A model generated the notes under the pieces. The model searched no databases and was not told where the DNA came from. It saw only the letters and a list, made by a program, of their open reading frames with translations. A program made the position numbers and the translations under genes. 64,000 nucleotides of DNA from the IMG/VR virus record IMGVR_UViG_3300037076_000045, positions 1 to 64,000 of that record; one strand, given 5' to 3'. Positions within the stretch are counted from its first letter, which is position 1; each line of letters opens with the position of its first letter. Positions 45,101 to 53,735 of the stretch are shown piece by piece. The DNA is from a virus.

Positions 45101-46175
45101 TTCCTTTCCCGACAAACCCTTTCGGATTTGCCCAATGTTGTAGTTGAATTTTTGCCTGCAAACCGCTATAGAGATTCATGTCAATGATGTCACGAATTTT
45201 CTCTGACTTGTACCCAGCTAATATCATCAAATTGATATCCTTCTCTTTGATGTTATCGGGCCAAATACAGACAGTGTAGCCGTTTTCAATGGCCTTAGCG
45301 ATCTTTTTAACTGTGTCTGTTTTGTGTCTCTCGTTGTCGTAAACCACTACTGTTCGATCATGCGGAAACCCGGTTGGAATATCACTTCCTGCCATCGCCA
45401 CACAATTGGGCAAAAACAGGCTGTCGAACGGACCTTCTACGATGTAGATTCGCTTTGATATCTTGTCGAGCTTATTCATGCCAAAAACCCGTGGGGCGTC
45501 TTTATCGGCCTTTATGGTGATGTAGCGGACTGCGCCGGGGTAATCCATCCATTTATCCTTTCTGGCGTCGTAGCGAGGCTGTGAACGCCCCTGGAGGGCA
45601 ATCAGTTGATGGTTGGCATCGTAGAATGGGATAATGATCCGGCCTTCTTCGATTAGGGCGTATTGATGGGTAGGCAAAAACTTGTCCACAACTGCCGGAA
45701 AGCTGTCAGCCCAATAAAGTTCGTCCAAATGTGGGAGTTTGCGCCAGTCCAAGTACGCACGGGCGGGGTGATCCGGTCCAAGTGAAGATATTGCAGGACA
45801 ACCAATCAGCGCCGTAGCCTTTGCTGGCTTGTAGTCTTTCTTTTGCTTGAATGGTGACGGTTTCTTTTCTTCCGGTTCTTTCGGCGGTGCTTGCTGGCCC
45901 TTTTCCAAATACGTATCGAAGATGTACTCTTTGTAAATGCCGTCGTCCAGGTGCTTAATCAGTTCCCCTAACGCCATCGTCTCGCCGCAATTGTGACACT
46001 TGAATCTTAGGGAGTCACGATATCGGTAGACGTAACCTCTGGCTCGGATTTTCTTTTTTCGAGAGTCACCGCAGACAGGACAAGAGAAATTCCAGAGGTA
46101 GTCCTGCTTCTTCCTGAAGTTCCGCAGAAGATGCCCGATGCTGTTGAGGAATTTTTCGTCAATGTAGAGAGACAT
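45063..46175 (-). CDS. 61: DNA primase (T4 gp61-like)
   Basis: A 370-residue DnaG-family primase. The N-terminal zinc domain is FSCPVCGDSRKKKIRARGYV followed by LRFKCHNCGETMALGELIKH. The Toprim part has KRIYIVEGPFDSLFLPNCVA and TVVVYDNERHKTDTVKKIAK (acidic metal site). It lays RNA primers with the helicase encoded at 57303. Own promoter and ribosome site (AAGAGA). Confidence 0.92.
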   Translation of the reverse strand: MSLYIDEKFLNSIGHLLRNFRKKQDYLWNFSCPVCGDSRKKKIRARGYVYRYRDSLRFKCHNCGETMALGELIKHLDDGIYKEYIFDTYLEKGQQAPPKEPEEKKPSPFKQKKDYKPAKATALIGCPAISSLGPDHPARAYLDWRKLPHLDELYWADSFPAVVDKFLPTHQYALIEEGRIIIPFYDANHQLIALQGRSQPRYDARKDKWMDYPGAVRYITIKADKDAPRVFGMNKLDKISKRIYIVEGPFDSLFLPNCVAMAGSDIPTGFPHDRTVVVYDNERHKTDTVKKIAKAIENGYTVCIWPDNIKEKDINLMILAGYKSEKIRDIIDMNLYSGLQAKIQLQHWANPKGFVGKGNVASSTQQGYNS

Positions 46176-46384
46176 TTGGTCTCTTCTATTACACCACGTA
46201 ATGCGGATCTGTCAAGTTCTTCAAAACCCCAACAGTCGCAATCCTCATGGGTGCATGGGTCGCCAAAACATCCCCACCCGCCATCCGGCCTATGTTCATT
46301 GCTCTGATGGCCGCACCTACATGGGAATTTTGGATCTTCTGATTTCTTCAGCGCCGCTCGAAACGATTCAACTGTGAATGCCAT
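46007..46384 (-). CDS. Small Cys/His zinc-domain protein overlapping primase
   Basis: The first 60 residues hold a clear zinc domain (CRCGHQSNEHRPDGGWGCFG, CTHEDCDCWGFEEL), a known small phage motif. The frame then runs about 170 nt into the primase in another frame; whether that tail is real is doubtful. The box GTAGATACATCT lies immediately before the ATG, in place of a ribosome site. Confidence 0.6.
   Translation of the reverse strand: MAFTVESFRAALKKSEDPKFPCRCGHQSNEHRPDGGWGCFGDPCTHEDCDCWGFEELDRSALRGVIEETKCLSTLTKNSSTASGIFCGTSGRSRTTSGISLVLSAVTLEKRKSEPEVTSTDIVTP
46188..46215 (-). promoter_or_regulatory. Sigma70-like promoter of primase
   Basis: TTGACA, 16 nt ending GTGG, TGTAAT, leader with AAGAGA, ATG 46175. 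Confidence 0.7.
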
Positions 46385-46397
46385 AGATGTATCTACT
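46385..46397 (-). promoter_or_regulatory. TAGATACATCTA-type box at a start codon
   Basis: GTAGATACATCT directly before ATG 46384; same box as at 10521 and 19449. It also supplies the TAG stop of the upstream gene. Confidence 0.5.
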
Positions 46398-46965
46398 TTT
46401 TCGGTTTGGGAGAGTTTTTGCCGTGATTGAAAATTTTATTTGCGAACATTCTAGGGTCCACTGCTGGTGGGCCGACAAGCTCTAATTGATGCCGTTTCCG
46501 CTGGTATTCTGGATGCACGCCGGGTTCGCCTTGCGGCCCGACTCCGATACCGGCGATGTTGCCGCTGCCAGCGTTGTTCGTAGGTGCAGCGCCGCCTTCA
46601 TCTTCTTCAAACTCATCCTCTTTTACGACTTTCTTCTTTTTTGGTTGTAAAGCAGGATTCCACACTTGCTTACAATTTCCGCATTCCCGAAATGGCCCCG
46701 ATGGTTTCACCTGTCCACTAACTTTACACATAGGACATGTTTCTTCTGTGATGCGCCAGTTATCCGACGCCTGTCCGCAATCCACACATTCTTTGAAGCC
46801 AGGATCGGGCGGCATCGCTTCCTGCAAATTTGGAGATCCACAATACGGGCACTGTCCTATTGTACCATCCCGGACGCCTTCGTGGTACGCTTGAAGGCAT
46901 TCGGCTCTGGTAAGGAACCTTTCGTTCAACTGTGCGTCTTTTCTAAACTTCTCGAATGTCTTCAC
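46393..46965 (-). CDS. T4-like zinc-ribbon protein with virion-type motif
   Basis: A 190-residue protein. Two zinc ribbons (CPYCGSPNLQEAMP, CVDCGQ; CPMCKVSG, CGNCKQVW), an acidic linker (KEDEFEEDEGG), then APTNNAGSGNIAGIGVGPQG EPGV and VDPRMFANKIFNHG. The motif APTNNxGSGNI also follows the cleavage site of the capsid protein here, and the GVGPQGEPGV part is typical of T4-like phages of aquatic bacteria. A packaged or assembly role is inferred. Confidence 0.75.
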   Translation of the reverse strand: MKTFEKFRKDAQLNERFLTRAECLQAYHEGVRDGTIGQCPYCGSPNLQEAMPPDPGFKECVDCGQASDNWRITEETCPMCKVSGQVKPSGPFRECGNCKQVWNPALQPKKKKVVKEDEFEEDEGGAAPTNNAGSGNIAGIGVGPQGEPGVHPEYQRKRHQLELVGPPAVDPRMFANKIFNHGKNSPKPKK

Positions 46966-47524
46966 GGCTCACCACCACTACCTTTTTGGGGTAATTTTGA
47001 ACTATCAGTTGGAACACTTCGATGCCCAAGATCTTCGTAATTGGCTTCAGATTCTTGGTTGCGATAACAATGGTTCCCTTTCGTAACTCGTCGCCCTTTG
47101 TGTCCAACATGTTATTTATGAGCTTGTACTTACCTTGCGATAGCATACTTTCTTCAAGGTATTGTTCTTCCAGGTATGTACTCTCCAATGCGTCGTTATC
47201 TTTCAAGTAACTCATAAAACTTCGTTCCATAATCAGTATGCCCTCTTCATCACCCATCTGCTCTCGTAGCAAAAACAATGCGGCTGCGTATGTTCCAATT
47301 TTTGATTTGCCACCAGGAATCTTCTCGATCAGGCGCTTGATATTGAAGACCAGCCGGTAAAACAGCGTGTATGCTTTCTGCTGTTCATCAGTCAGTTTGT
47401 CTGTGTGAATCTTCAGTTTGCCACTGGCATCAATCACACCCAGTTTGAACGCATCCGTTTCATCCCACGGCGTCACCAAAGTTCTGACGAAGCGGTAAAC
47501 AATCCAAGCATCAAGCGGTCCCAT
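46943..47524 (-). CDS. T4-like conserved, probable structural protein
   Basis: A 193-residue protein (MGPLDAWIVYRFVRTLVTPW; DAFKLGVIDASGKLKI; FYRLVFNIKRLIEKIPGGKS; YAAALFLLREQM). This is a conserved family in marine T4-like phages, always near virion genes. Exact role unknown. Confidence 0.78.
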   Translation of the reverse strand: MGPLDAWIVYRFVRTLVTPWDETDAFKLGVIDASGKLKIHTDKLTDEQQKAYTLFYRLVFNIKRLIEKIPGGKSKIGTYAAALFLLREQMGDEEGILIMERSFMSYLKDNDALESTYLEEQYLEESMLSQGKYKLINNMLDTKGDELRKGTIVIATKNLKPITKILGIEVFQLIVQNYPKKVVVVSREDIREV

Positions 47525-47917
47525 TTAGATACTCCGTAGCACTGCGATCAACCGTGCGTCGAGTGCGATGTCAGCCGATATAATATCAGCACCTTCGATC
47601 CCAATCACACGATCCGGCATGAAATTGAGAAATACAAGAAACGTCTTCAGAACCACCCACAAATCCAATTCCAATCTCAGGAACAAAATCCTAGTGGCCG
47701 CTTCGACCCCGAATACGTTGTACAAGATGATAATGTGGTTCAGGATCAACCGTTCTTTCAATACGCCTTTCGTTTGGTAACGCTTAAACAAGCGCTTGAT
47801 GTACTTGATCCTATCCAGATCTTCATTGAATTCTTGTACGCCACGACACGCCGGGTTGTCGTAATGCTTGATGGCATACAGAATTACGTTGTCGTTTGTG
47901 AGGTTGATGAACTCCAT
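47525..47917 (-). CDS. T4-like conserved protein
   Basis: A 130-residue protein (MEFINLTNDNVILYAIKHYD; EEFNEDL-like EFNEDLDRIKYIKRLFKRY; LKERLILNHIIILYNVFGVE). Helical, conserved in T4-like phages beside the previous gene; probably virion or assembly related. Confidence 0.78.
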   Translation of the reverse strand: MEFINLTNDNVILYAIKHYDNPACRGVQEFNEDLDRIKYIKRLFKRYQTKGVLKERLILNHIIILYNVFGVEAATRILFLRLELDLWVVLKTFLVFLNFMPDRVIGIEGADIISADIALDARLIAVLRSI

Positions 47918-48247
47918 TTAGTTTGTGTAAAGGCGTCCGCTCACTGCCATATCGGAAGGCACTATCTTATCGTTTACGTCATCATCTACTTCTGTGAAGA
48001 GACGATCATCTATTCCAATCTGAGGTACTACGTCTTTTTCTGTCATGTCATAATCCGGTACTGCGTTAGGGATACCTGCTGTATCTATATCCTCTTTCTT
48101 TGACAGTTTCTTACGTAGCTTAGAAAAGGTAGGTTGCGTCTCAATAATTTTGTGAGGCTTGAGTTGAGGTAGGCGGCGAGTCATACCAGCCGAAATTTCA
48201 TTCTCAGTGGTTACTTTTTTTTTACGTCTGGCCGTGCCACTCTCCAT
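47918..48247 (-). CDS. Hypothetical charged protein
   Basis: A 109-residue low-complexity, charged protein (MESGTARRKKKVTTENEISA; KIIETQPTFSKLRKKLSKKE). Likely disordered. It overlaps the previous gene by 37 nt and lies in the structural operon from 49491. Confidence 0.65.
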   Translation of the reverse strand: MESGTARRKKKVTTENEISAGMTRRLPQLKPHKIIETQPTFSKLRKKLSKKEDIDTAGIPNAVPDYDMTEKDVVPQIGIDDRLFTEVDDDVNDKIVPSDMAVSGRLYTN

Positions 48248-49491
48248 TTCTTAGCATCATCAGAGGAAAGCGAATTCACGTCTTTGATGTGTTTGGAAAG
48301 CGAAGAAGCACTGTTGCCATTACTTTGTTCAGATCCCCATGCTGGCGACCCGGCTGTAGAACCAACCGAGATTACATGCTGAGTCTTTGGGTGAACGTAT
48401 GTGTGAACTCTTCCTCTTGGATCTTGATCGTGACTGGATTCGTGTTCGTAACCATGCTTTGTGAGAGTCGTGTGAAATGGATGGTTTGTATACGATCCAG
48501 TGCTATGGAATTCTTTGGCTTCAGCTACTTTTTTTTTAGGTTCCTCTGATTCACCAAAGCCGATTGCGCCCGGAGTTGTACCACGTTCGATAGTTGCATC
48601 AAGTGTGTAGACGCCACCAGTCTTTTGGTATGTGACTACGAGATTTAGGCCACCAGGAACACGATCTTTGACACCATCATCCTGACTGATAAATGTGCCA
48701 GGATCGCCAAGCGCACCGAAGCGCCCACCAAACATGTTGATTGGAACTTCTGTTCTGCCTTGCTCACCTATTAGCATAATCTTCTTCAAGTCGAAGTTTA
48801 CGCCGATCATCATGAGCTTCTTCCAAAGCGCATTCAACGGGTAATATGGATTGATGTACTGGTGATTAGCAATGTCGTGGCAGTAAGCATTCAGCTTCTC
48901 CAAGATCTCTGGCTTCTCTACGGAGAATGCGGCAGAATCAACGTCATCTACTGCTTGTGGTGTTGCGATAGGAGCGACCTCTGGCGTGTTCCAGCCAACC
49001 CACTCCGTAATGTCCCTGTAAGTCTTCATTTTCTTCTCCGTAATTACCGCCCCTTGTGGCTCATAGTGCTGAACTGTCAATCGTGTCTGATCTGGATGAT
49101 TGTAGAAATGATTTACACGCATGACGGTTTTGGCAATCATTTCCAATTCATGCTTTTCTCTGTTCCACACAACTACAACAGGAGAATTTACCTTGGTCGA
49201 GAGATCCGTAAGTACCGAATCAAATTTCTTCTCTGTGTCGGGAGTTACTTTCTTAGAAATCATGGCACCGTATTTCTTGTAGACATCAGTAAAAATCTTG
49301 ACAAGCTCGGTGGCCTGAATCTGTTTGCCGTTGCGTGGATCATTGACTCGTTCAAAAAAATGCTTGGTGAACTCGAAATCAATTCCCAGGTGTTCCCATA
49401 CACCATTCAGATACTTCTCCACATGCCGAAGCTCTCCAGTCGATATCGGTTGGTCGCCCTCTTCCCGTAGTAATTGCCTGAATAGTTTCAT
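48211..49491 (-). CDS. Probable internal-head/structural protein with HGY module
   Basis: A 426-residue protein from ATG 49491. The N-terminus MKLFRQLLREEGD ends in a possible (L/I)xE protease site and resembles capsid-targeting sequences. The middle (ELVKIFTDVYKKYGAMISKK; WNREKHELEMIAKTVMRVNH; LKKIMLIGEQGRTEVPINMF) is a conserved T4-like family. The C-terminal 90 residues (HTTLTKHGYEHESSHDQ, HTYVHPKTQHVISV, LSKHIKDV) are the HGY module found at 0.7-1.7 kb. A TTG start at 49509 is unlikely. Confidence 0.72.
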   Translation of the reverse strand: MKLFRQLLREEGDQPISTGELRHVEKYLNGVWEHLGIDFEFTKHFFERVNDPRNGKQIQATELVKIFTDVYKKYGAMISKKVTPDTEKKFDSVLTDLSTKVNSPVVVVWNREKHELEMIAKTVMRVNHFYNHPDQTRLTVQHYEPQGAVITEKKMKTYRDITEWVGWNTPEVAPIATPQAVDDVDSAAFSVEKPEILEKLNAYCHDIANHQYINPYYPLNALWKKLMMIGVNFDLKKIMLIGEQGRTEVPINMFGGRFGALGDPGTFISQDDGVKDRVPGGLNLVVTYQKTGGVYTLDATIERGTTPGAIGFGESEEPKKKVAEAKEFHSTGSYTNHPFHTTLTKHGYEHESSHDQDPRGRVHTYVHPKTQHVISVGSTAGSPAWGSEQSNGNSASSLSKHIKDVNSLSSDDAKKWRVARPDVKKK

Positions 49492-49498
49492 TCTCACA

Positions 49499-49505
49499 TA
49501 TTTAG
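49499..49505 (-). promoter_or_regulatory. Late-type box CTAAATA
   Basis: CTAAATA, 7 nt (TGTGAGA), ATG 49491. Confidence 0.6.
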
Positions 49506-49570
49506 ACAAAAAAGAAGGGCGTCCTAAAACTTCATGGACGCCCCGAAAGCATGTGCTTGTTGTACTTGTG

Positions 49571-52500
49571 TTAGTTGATTGTTATGCCTGTAGTGGTTGG
49601 CGCAGAGAATGTCAGCGTCAACGGGTTGCCAGCAGCATCTTTGATGGTCGTACCGGCAGCGAGAACAATCGGTGAGGTAACACTGAATGTCGTCGGAGCG
49701 GAAACGTCGGTCGAAGCAACTTGATAAGCAAAATGCAGCTTATTTGTGCCGCTTCCGCTAAAGTATCTTGCGGTGCCGCCAAGAACTGCGGTAAGTGTAC
49801 GAGATCCGATACTAGCAATCGTCATCGTAGGAGCAGATGTGTATCCAGATCCCACGTTGGTGACAACGACTCCGGTGATATCGCCGCTGCCGTCTACCGT
49901 GACTATTGCTGCAAAGCCAGTTCCACCATGACCAGCATTGGTGACTGTGACAGGACCAGCAACGACTCCAGTGGTTGCCGATCCACCGATAGTTACTTCG
50001 GAGACGCTGCCACTGCTTGTCATTACCAACGGAACCGTAGCGCCGCTGCCATTGACTACAAATACCGGCTTCGACGTGTTGAGTGTCAACGTGAAGAAAT
50101 CTCCAGTATTGAAGGTTGTCTGCGTGATTACATCACCAAAACGATCATGCGTGATGTCGGCTGAAGAAACAGTCGGAGCCACACCGTCTACAGTGCAGCT
50201 TCCAGCAATTGCGCTGCCCATTACAGCAGTCAATGTGTTGTCTGTCAGTGCCGTCCAGAACGTAGTTGCTGTATCTGGCTGTTCGTTGAAGTTGGTTACG
50301 CCGCCGATCTTTACTTTGTATCTGGTGCCAGAATACAGAACAACTTGGCCAAGAGCGTAATTAGAAGCGCTACCAGACCATGTTGGTGGTGGGGCTACCA
50401 CAATGGTTGGAGGGGTGGTATAAGAACCGGCATTGGTCAGAACTACTCCAATGATGTTTCCTGCGTTGTTTGCTCGGATTGTTCCGACTGCTACATTCCC
50501 ACCCACCGCAGCGCCCGTGAATACGAGTGCTTGGCCGGTTTCATATCCAGTGCCAGTACTTCCAACTGTCACGCCGGATACAAATTGCGAAGTATCAAAT
50601 GTGAGAACTGGTGTCTCTGTTGCTGGAGTGAATGAAACCACAGCAGCACTGTAGATTGGAGTTGCAGGAGCTATCGGCAAAGTTGCAGTGTAACCGGAAC
50701 CAGCCGATGTACCGGCAACAACAGCAGTGAAGGTCAATCCAGCGCCTCTACTTGGGCGAGGATATTTCACAACCGGGACACTATTGTAACCAGTGCCAGG
50801 GTCATCAATCACAGCAGTGACGGTCTGTGCCGTAATCGTTTCAAAGCCGTTGGCCGAATTAGTTGTGACGGTATTGACAACATGAATGTGTGCCTTTGCA
50901 TTACCCGTCAAACTGAGTTTTTCGCCTTCAATGTAGTTGTTGTTAGAAGTACCACTTACATTGATAGCTGATACGTAGCCGTTCGTTGTGACCGCAATGA
51001 CATGACCACGATCATCAATCGTTGCCGTTGCCAATGCGCCAGTTCCATCACCAGCGCCGACTGTTACAGTTGGGGCGACAGTGTAGCCGCTTCCTGGATT
51101 GGTTACTACGAAAGTGCCAAGTGCGCCGCTAAAAACTGCTGTTGCTGCTGCGAGTGTTCCGCCGTTCACCGGAGTGAAGACTACTGTTGCATCAGAATAG
51201 CCAGAACCTTCAGATTCTACCTGAACTGACTTGACAGTTTGCAAAGTGTAAATGGTTGCCGTTGCGGTTGCCGTTGTTCTAACCACTACGCCAGCGCCCA
51301 AAGTCGTAGAGACAGCAGTGGTAGCTGGATTACCAATTACAAGGCCAGGAGCAGCAGTGTAACCAGTGTTAGTTCCTGCGACCGTATAAGAAGCAATCGG
51401 GAATCCAAGAACTGCGGTAAGAGTTCTATTTGTGAGACCAGCAATCGTCAAACCTGGAGCCGATGTATAACCCGATCCAACGTTTGTGATTGTGATTCCG
51501 GTAATATCGCCACCAGCGCCAGTAACACTTGCTGCGAAGCCGGTGCCGCCATGACCTGTATTGTCAACAGTGACAGAACCAGGAGTTACCGTTGTATCTG
51601 CTGTTCCGCCAATAGTCACGTCGCAGACAATACCAGCAGTACCCAAAACCGGAGTGATGGTTGCATTGGTGCTTCCACCACCGGATTGAGTAACCGAAGG
51701 TACCGATCTGTAGCCAACACCAGCAAGAACTGGAGTGACTGTGTTAACGGCATTGTCGAGTACTGCGAGTGCAGTTGCTCCCGTGCCTGTAGTGCTAGTG
51801 ATAGAAACCAACGGAGCAGCCACATAGCCGGAACCGTTGTTGGTCATTGTGTAGCTTGTAACACCACTTGATACGACGCCGCTTGCTGCTGCGCTAGTAC
51901 CAGTGCCGCTATCTACAGAAGTCCACGTTGCACCGCCACCAATCGGACTAGTGAATGTGATCTGCGATGATGTTGCCACCAAGTTAGAAGCAACTTGATA
52001 ACGGAACAAAATACGATTCGTTCCCTTGCCATTGGCCGGAATTCCAAGAACTGCGGTCAAAGATGCCGGGGTTGCTGCGCCATAGGAAGCTACTGGTGTA
52101 AATGTGTTGCCAGAGCCATGTGAGGTTGCTGTTGCTGCGGTCGGTGCGCTGGTATAACCTGTGCCACGATTTGTAAGAACAGCCTTGGTTACGTTGCCAG
52201 CAGCATTGACTACGATGTATCCGGCTGCGCCTGTACCACCGCCGCCGCCGAAGACCAATCTGTCACCATTGAGATAGCCTGTACCAGAGCCACCAACTGT
52301 GACACTGACAACATGGCCGGTGTCTACAGTGACGGTCGGGGCAGAAGCATAGCTTGAGCCACCGGATGTCAATACGATGCCTGTGATTGCATTGCTTGCG
52401 CCAACGGCAGAAACATAGCCGCTTGCGAGACCAGGAACGTCATCATAGACGCCTGAAAGATTTGCATCGTTTGGAAATGTCTGATTTCCTTGTTGTCCGC

Positions 52501-52942
52501 TGCCACCAAAAATTAGCTTGTCGCCAACTTGATAATGCTGACCGCCGCCGCCAATCGTAATTGACGTGACCTTACCAGCAGAAGCGGACAGTTGATCTGT
52601 CGTATCTTGAAAGTAAGCAAAGGTAACGGGTGTGGTATTGATAGTTCCTGAAATTGATGGCGGGCCACCAGACCATGTTACAGCTTCGCTGAACACAGCT
52701 TCCAGAACAATGTAATCACCAGCGGCATACGTAATGTCATGCCCAAGTTCTTGACTTGTGGTGAATTGACTCTTGTTGTTGTAAATTCCTAGTTTGACCA
52801 ATTCTGAGGCTGCGCCTTTGAAGGTAGACAATCCTGTGACGGCAACATAAAGTTCGCCCGTTACTGGATCTGCCCAACCTGCTTCGGTTGCAACCGCATT
52901 AGGATAAAGAACTGGCGGTTGTTGATCGGTCCAAAGTGACAT
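49571..52942 (-). CDS. Giant beta-repeat virion protein
   Basis: A 1123-residue protein. The N-terminus (MSLWTDQQPPVLYPNAVATE AGW, then GELYVAVTGL) is typical of T4-like structural proteins. Residues from about 120 onward are a chain of short Gly/Thr/Val-rich beta repeats with the core (N/D)xGSGYTSAPTxT, suggesting a beta-helix or Ig-like stalk. Two 75-residue blocks (HGGTGFAA, DITG, NVGSGYTSAP, TLTAVLG) are near duplicates. Likely a fibre or surface decoration; exposed adhesin role is inferred. No chaperone or catalytic domain seen. Confidence 0.85.
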   Translation of the reverse strand: MSLWTDQQPPVLYPNAVATEAGWADPVTGELYVAVTGLSTFKGAASELVKLGIYNNKSQFTTSQELGHDITYAAGDYIVLEAVFSEAVTWSGGPPSISGTINTTPVTFAYFQDTTDQLSASAGKVTSITIGGGGQHYQVGDKLIFGGSGQQGNQTFPNDANLSGVYDDVPGLASGYVSAVGASNAITGIVLTSGGSSYASAPTVTVDTGHVVSVTVGGSGTGYLNGDRLVFGGGGGTGAAGYIVVNAAGNVTKAVLTNRGTGYTSAPTAATATSHGSGNTFTPVASYGAATPASLTAVLGIPANGKGTNRILFRYQVASNLVATSSQITFTSPIGGGATWTSVDSGTGTSAAASGVVSSGVTSYTMTNNGSGYVAAPLVSITSTTGTGATALAVLDNAVNTVTPVLAGVGYRSVPSVTQSGGGSTNATITPVLGTAGIVCDVTIGGTADTTVTPGSVTVDNTGHGGTGFAASVTGAGGDITGITITNVGSGYTSAPGLTIAGLTNRTLTAVLGFPIASYTVAGTNTGYTAAPGLVIGNPATTAVSTTLGAGVVVRTTATATATIYTLQTVKSVQVESEGSGYSDATVVFTPVNGGTLAAATAVFSGALGTFVVTNPGSGYTVAPTVTVGAGDGTGALATATIDDRGHVIAVTTNGYVSAINVSGTSNNNYIEGEKLSLTGNAKAHIHVVNTVTTNSANGFETITAQTVTAVIDDPGTGYNSVPVVKYPRPSRGAGLTFTAVVAGTSAGSGYTATLPIAPATPIYSAAVVSFTPATETPVLTFDTSQFVSGVTVGSTGTGYETGQALVFTGAAVGGNVAVGTIRANNAGNIIGVVLTNAGSYTTPPTIVVAPPPTWSGSASNYALGQVVLYSGTRYKVKIGGVTNFNEQPDTATTFWTALTDNTLTAVMGSAIAGSCTVDGVAPTVSSADITHDRFGDVITQTTFNTGDFFTLTLNTSKPVFVVNGSGATVPLVMTSSGSVSEVTIGGSATTGVVAGPVTVTNAGHGGTGFAAIVTVDGSGDITGVVVTNVGSGYTSAPTMTIASIGSRTLTAVLGGTARYFSGSGTNKLHFAYQVASTDVSAPTTFSVTSPIVLAAGTTIKDAAGNPLTLTFSAPTTTGITIN
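49780..51560 (-). repeat. Degenerate repeats within the beta-repeat gene
   Basis: Two homologous blocks of about 230 nt (around 49795-50010 and 51410-51625) encode nearly the same 75 residues, embedded among shorter units of about 25 codons with GSGYTSAP cores. Confidence 0.75.
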
Positions 52943-52964
52943 GTGTTTTTCTCCCTTTTACTTT

Positions 52965-53231
52965 TTACGGACGACGTGTCGTGAAAGTTTTGTATTCAGG
53001 GTTGATTACGATTTCCTCTTTCTTCCCTGACAGTTTCTCTTCCGGCTCATCTTCATCTGGTAAATTCATCGCTGATACAGAATCTTCAGCCACCAGATCT
53101 TCCTGACCTTCTGTATGAAAACAGCTACCTACAACTGCGCCACACGACGGACAGGACTCAAGAACATCTTGTGTCTCCACAATTTTCTTCGTTGCTTGTA
53201 AAAGCGATGTTGGTAAATCTTGGATGTTCAT
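52965..53231 (-). CDS. Small Cys-motif acidic protein
   Basis: An 88-residue protein (MNIQDLPTSLLQATKKIVET) with ESCPSCGAVVGSCFHTEG and an acidic middle (NLPDEDEPEEKLSGKKEE). TATAAATA ends 6 nt before the ATG. It precedes the giant structural gene in the same transcript. Confidence 0.68.
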   Translation of the reverse strand: MNIQDLPTSLLQATKKIVETQDVLESCPSCGAVVGSCFHTEGQEDLVAEDSVSAMNLPDEDEPEEKLSGKKEEIVINPEYKTFTTRRP

Positions 53232-53237
53232 GAAAGT

Positions 53238-53245
53238 TATTTATA
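53238..53245 (-). promoter_or_regulatory. Late box TATAAATA, leaderless spacing
   Basis: Exact T4 late consensus; 6 nt, ATG 53231. Confidence 0.68.
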
Positions 53246-53294
53246 ATCAAAGAAAAGTCGGGTTGCATCACCGTGGTGCATACATAGGATGTAA

Positions 53295-53735
53295 ATGCCT
53301 GATAAACTTCAGCAATACCGAAAAAAGGTGGCACAAAAACGCCATCTGTCGCCGCACTATAGAGCACAGACTTTATTTTGGGCCGCACAACGAGCAGCCA
53401 AAAAGAACAACGAGCAATTCGATCTGGATGTACCCTGGATCGAGAAAAAGCTCGTTGCCGGGATCTGTGAAGTCTCCGGGATTCCGTTCGCCTTCAAATC
53501 TCTAAACACTAAACGGGGCGGCGCTGGCAGTCAGAATCCATTCGGGCCTACACTCGACCGCACGATGCCACACAAAGGATTTTTGAAGTCAAACGTGAAA
53601 GTGGTGATATGGATGTATCACGCCGGAAAGCAGAACGTTTCTCATGAGACGTTTATGCAGCTTTGTAGAGCCTTGGTACGAAAGGAAATAAATACAACCG
53701 ATGACCGCACAAATTCCACTTCAACCGTGGCCTGA
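53295..53735 (+). CDS. HNH-like homing endonuclease
   Basis: A 146-residue protein (MPDKLQQYRKKVAQKRHLSP) with GICEVSGIPFAFKSLN, GAGSQNPFGPTLDRT and FLKSNVKVVIWMYHAGKQ. It is clearly related to 59790-60269 (GAGSQQPFAPSLDRT). Such C-x-S-G ... SLDR ... N proteins are HNH variants. Its end overlaps the RelA/SpoT-like gene by 35 nt. Confidence 0.8.
   Translation: MPDKLQQYRKKVAQKRHLSPHYRAQTLFWAAQRAAKKNNEQFDLDVPWIEKKLVAGICEVSGIPFAFKSLNTKRGGAGSQNPFGPTLDRTMPHKGFLKSNVKVVIWMYHAGKQNVSHETFMQLCRALVRKEINTTDDRTNSTSTVA
53688..53694 (+). promoter_or_regulatory. Late-type box ATAAATA, leaderless spacing
   Basis: ATAAATA, 6 nt (CAACCG), ATG 53701, located inside the end of the HNH gene. AAAGGA just upstream could also act as a ribosome site. 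Confidence 0.55.

Noticed and set aside
49571-52942. Long plus-strand open frames and regular repeats inside this region, at first sight CRISPR-like or antisense genes
   Set aside because: The periodicity follows the GSGYTSAP codon repeats of the minus-strand protein; units vary in sequence and length, with no constant repeat and unique spacers, and the antisense translations are Ser/Cys-rich shadows.
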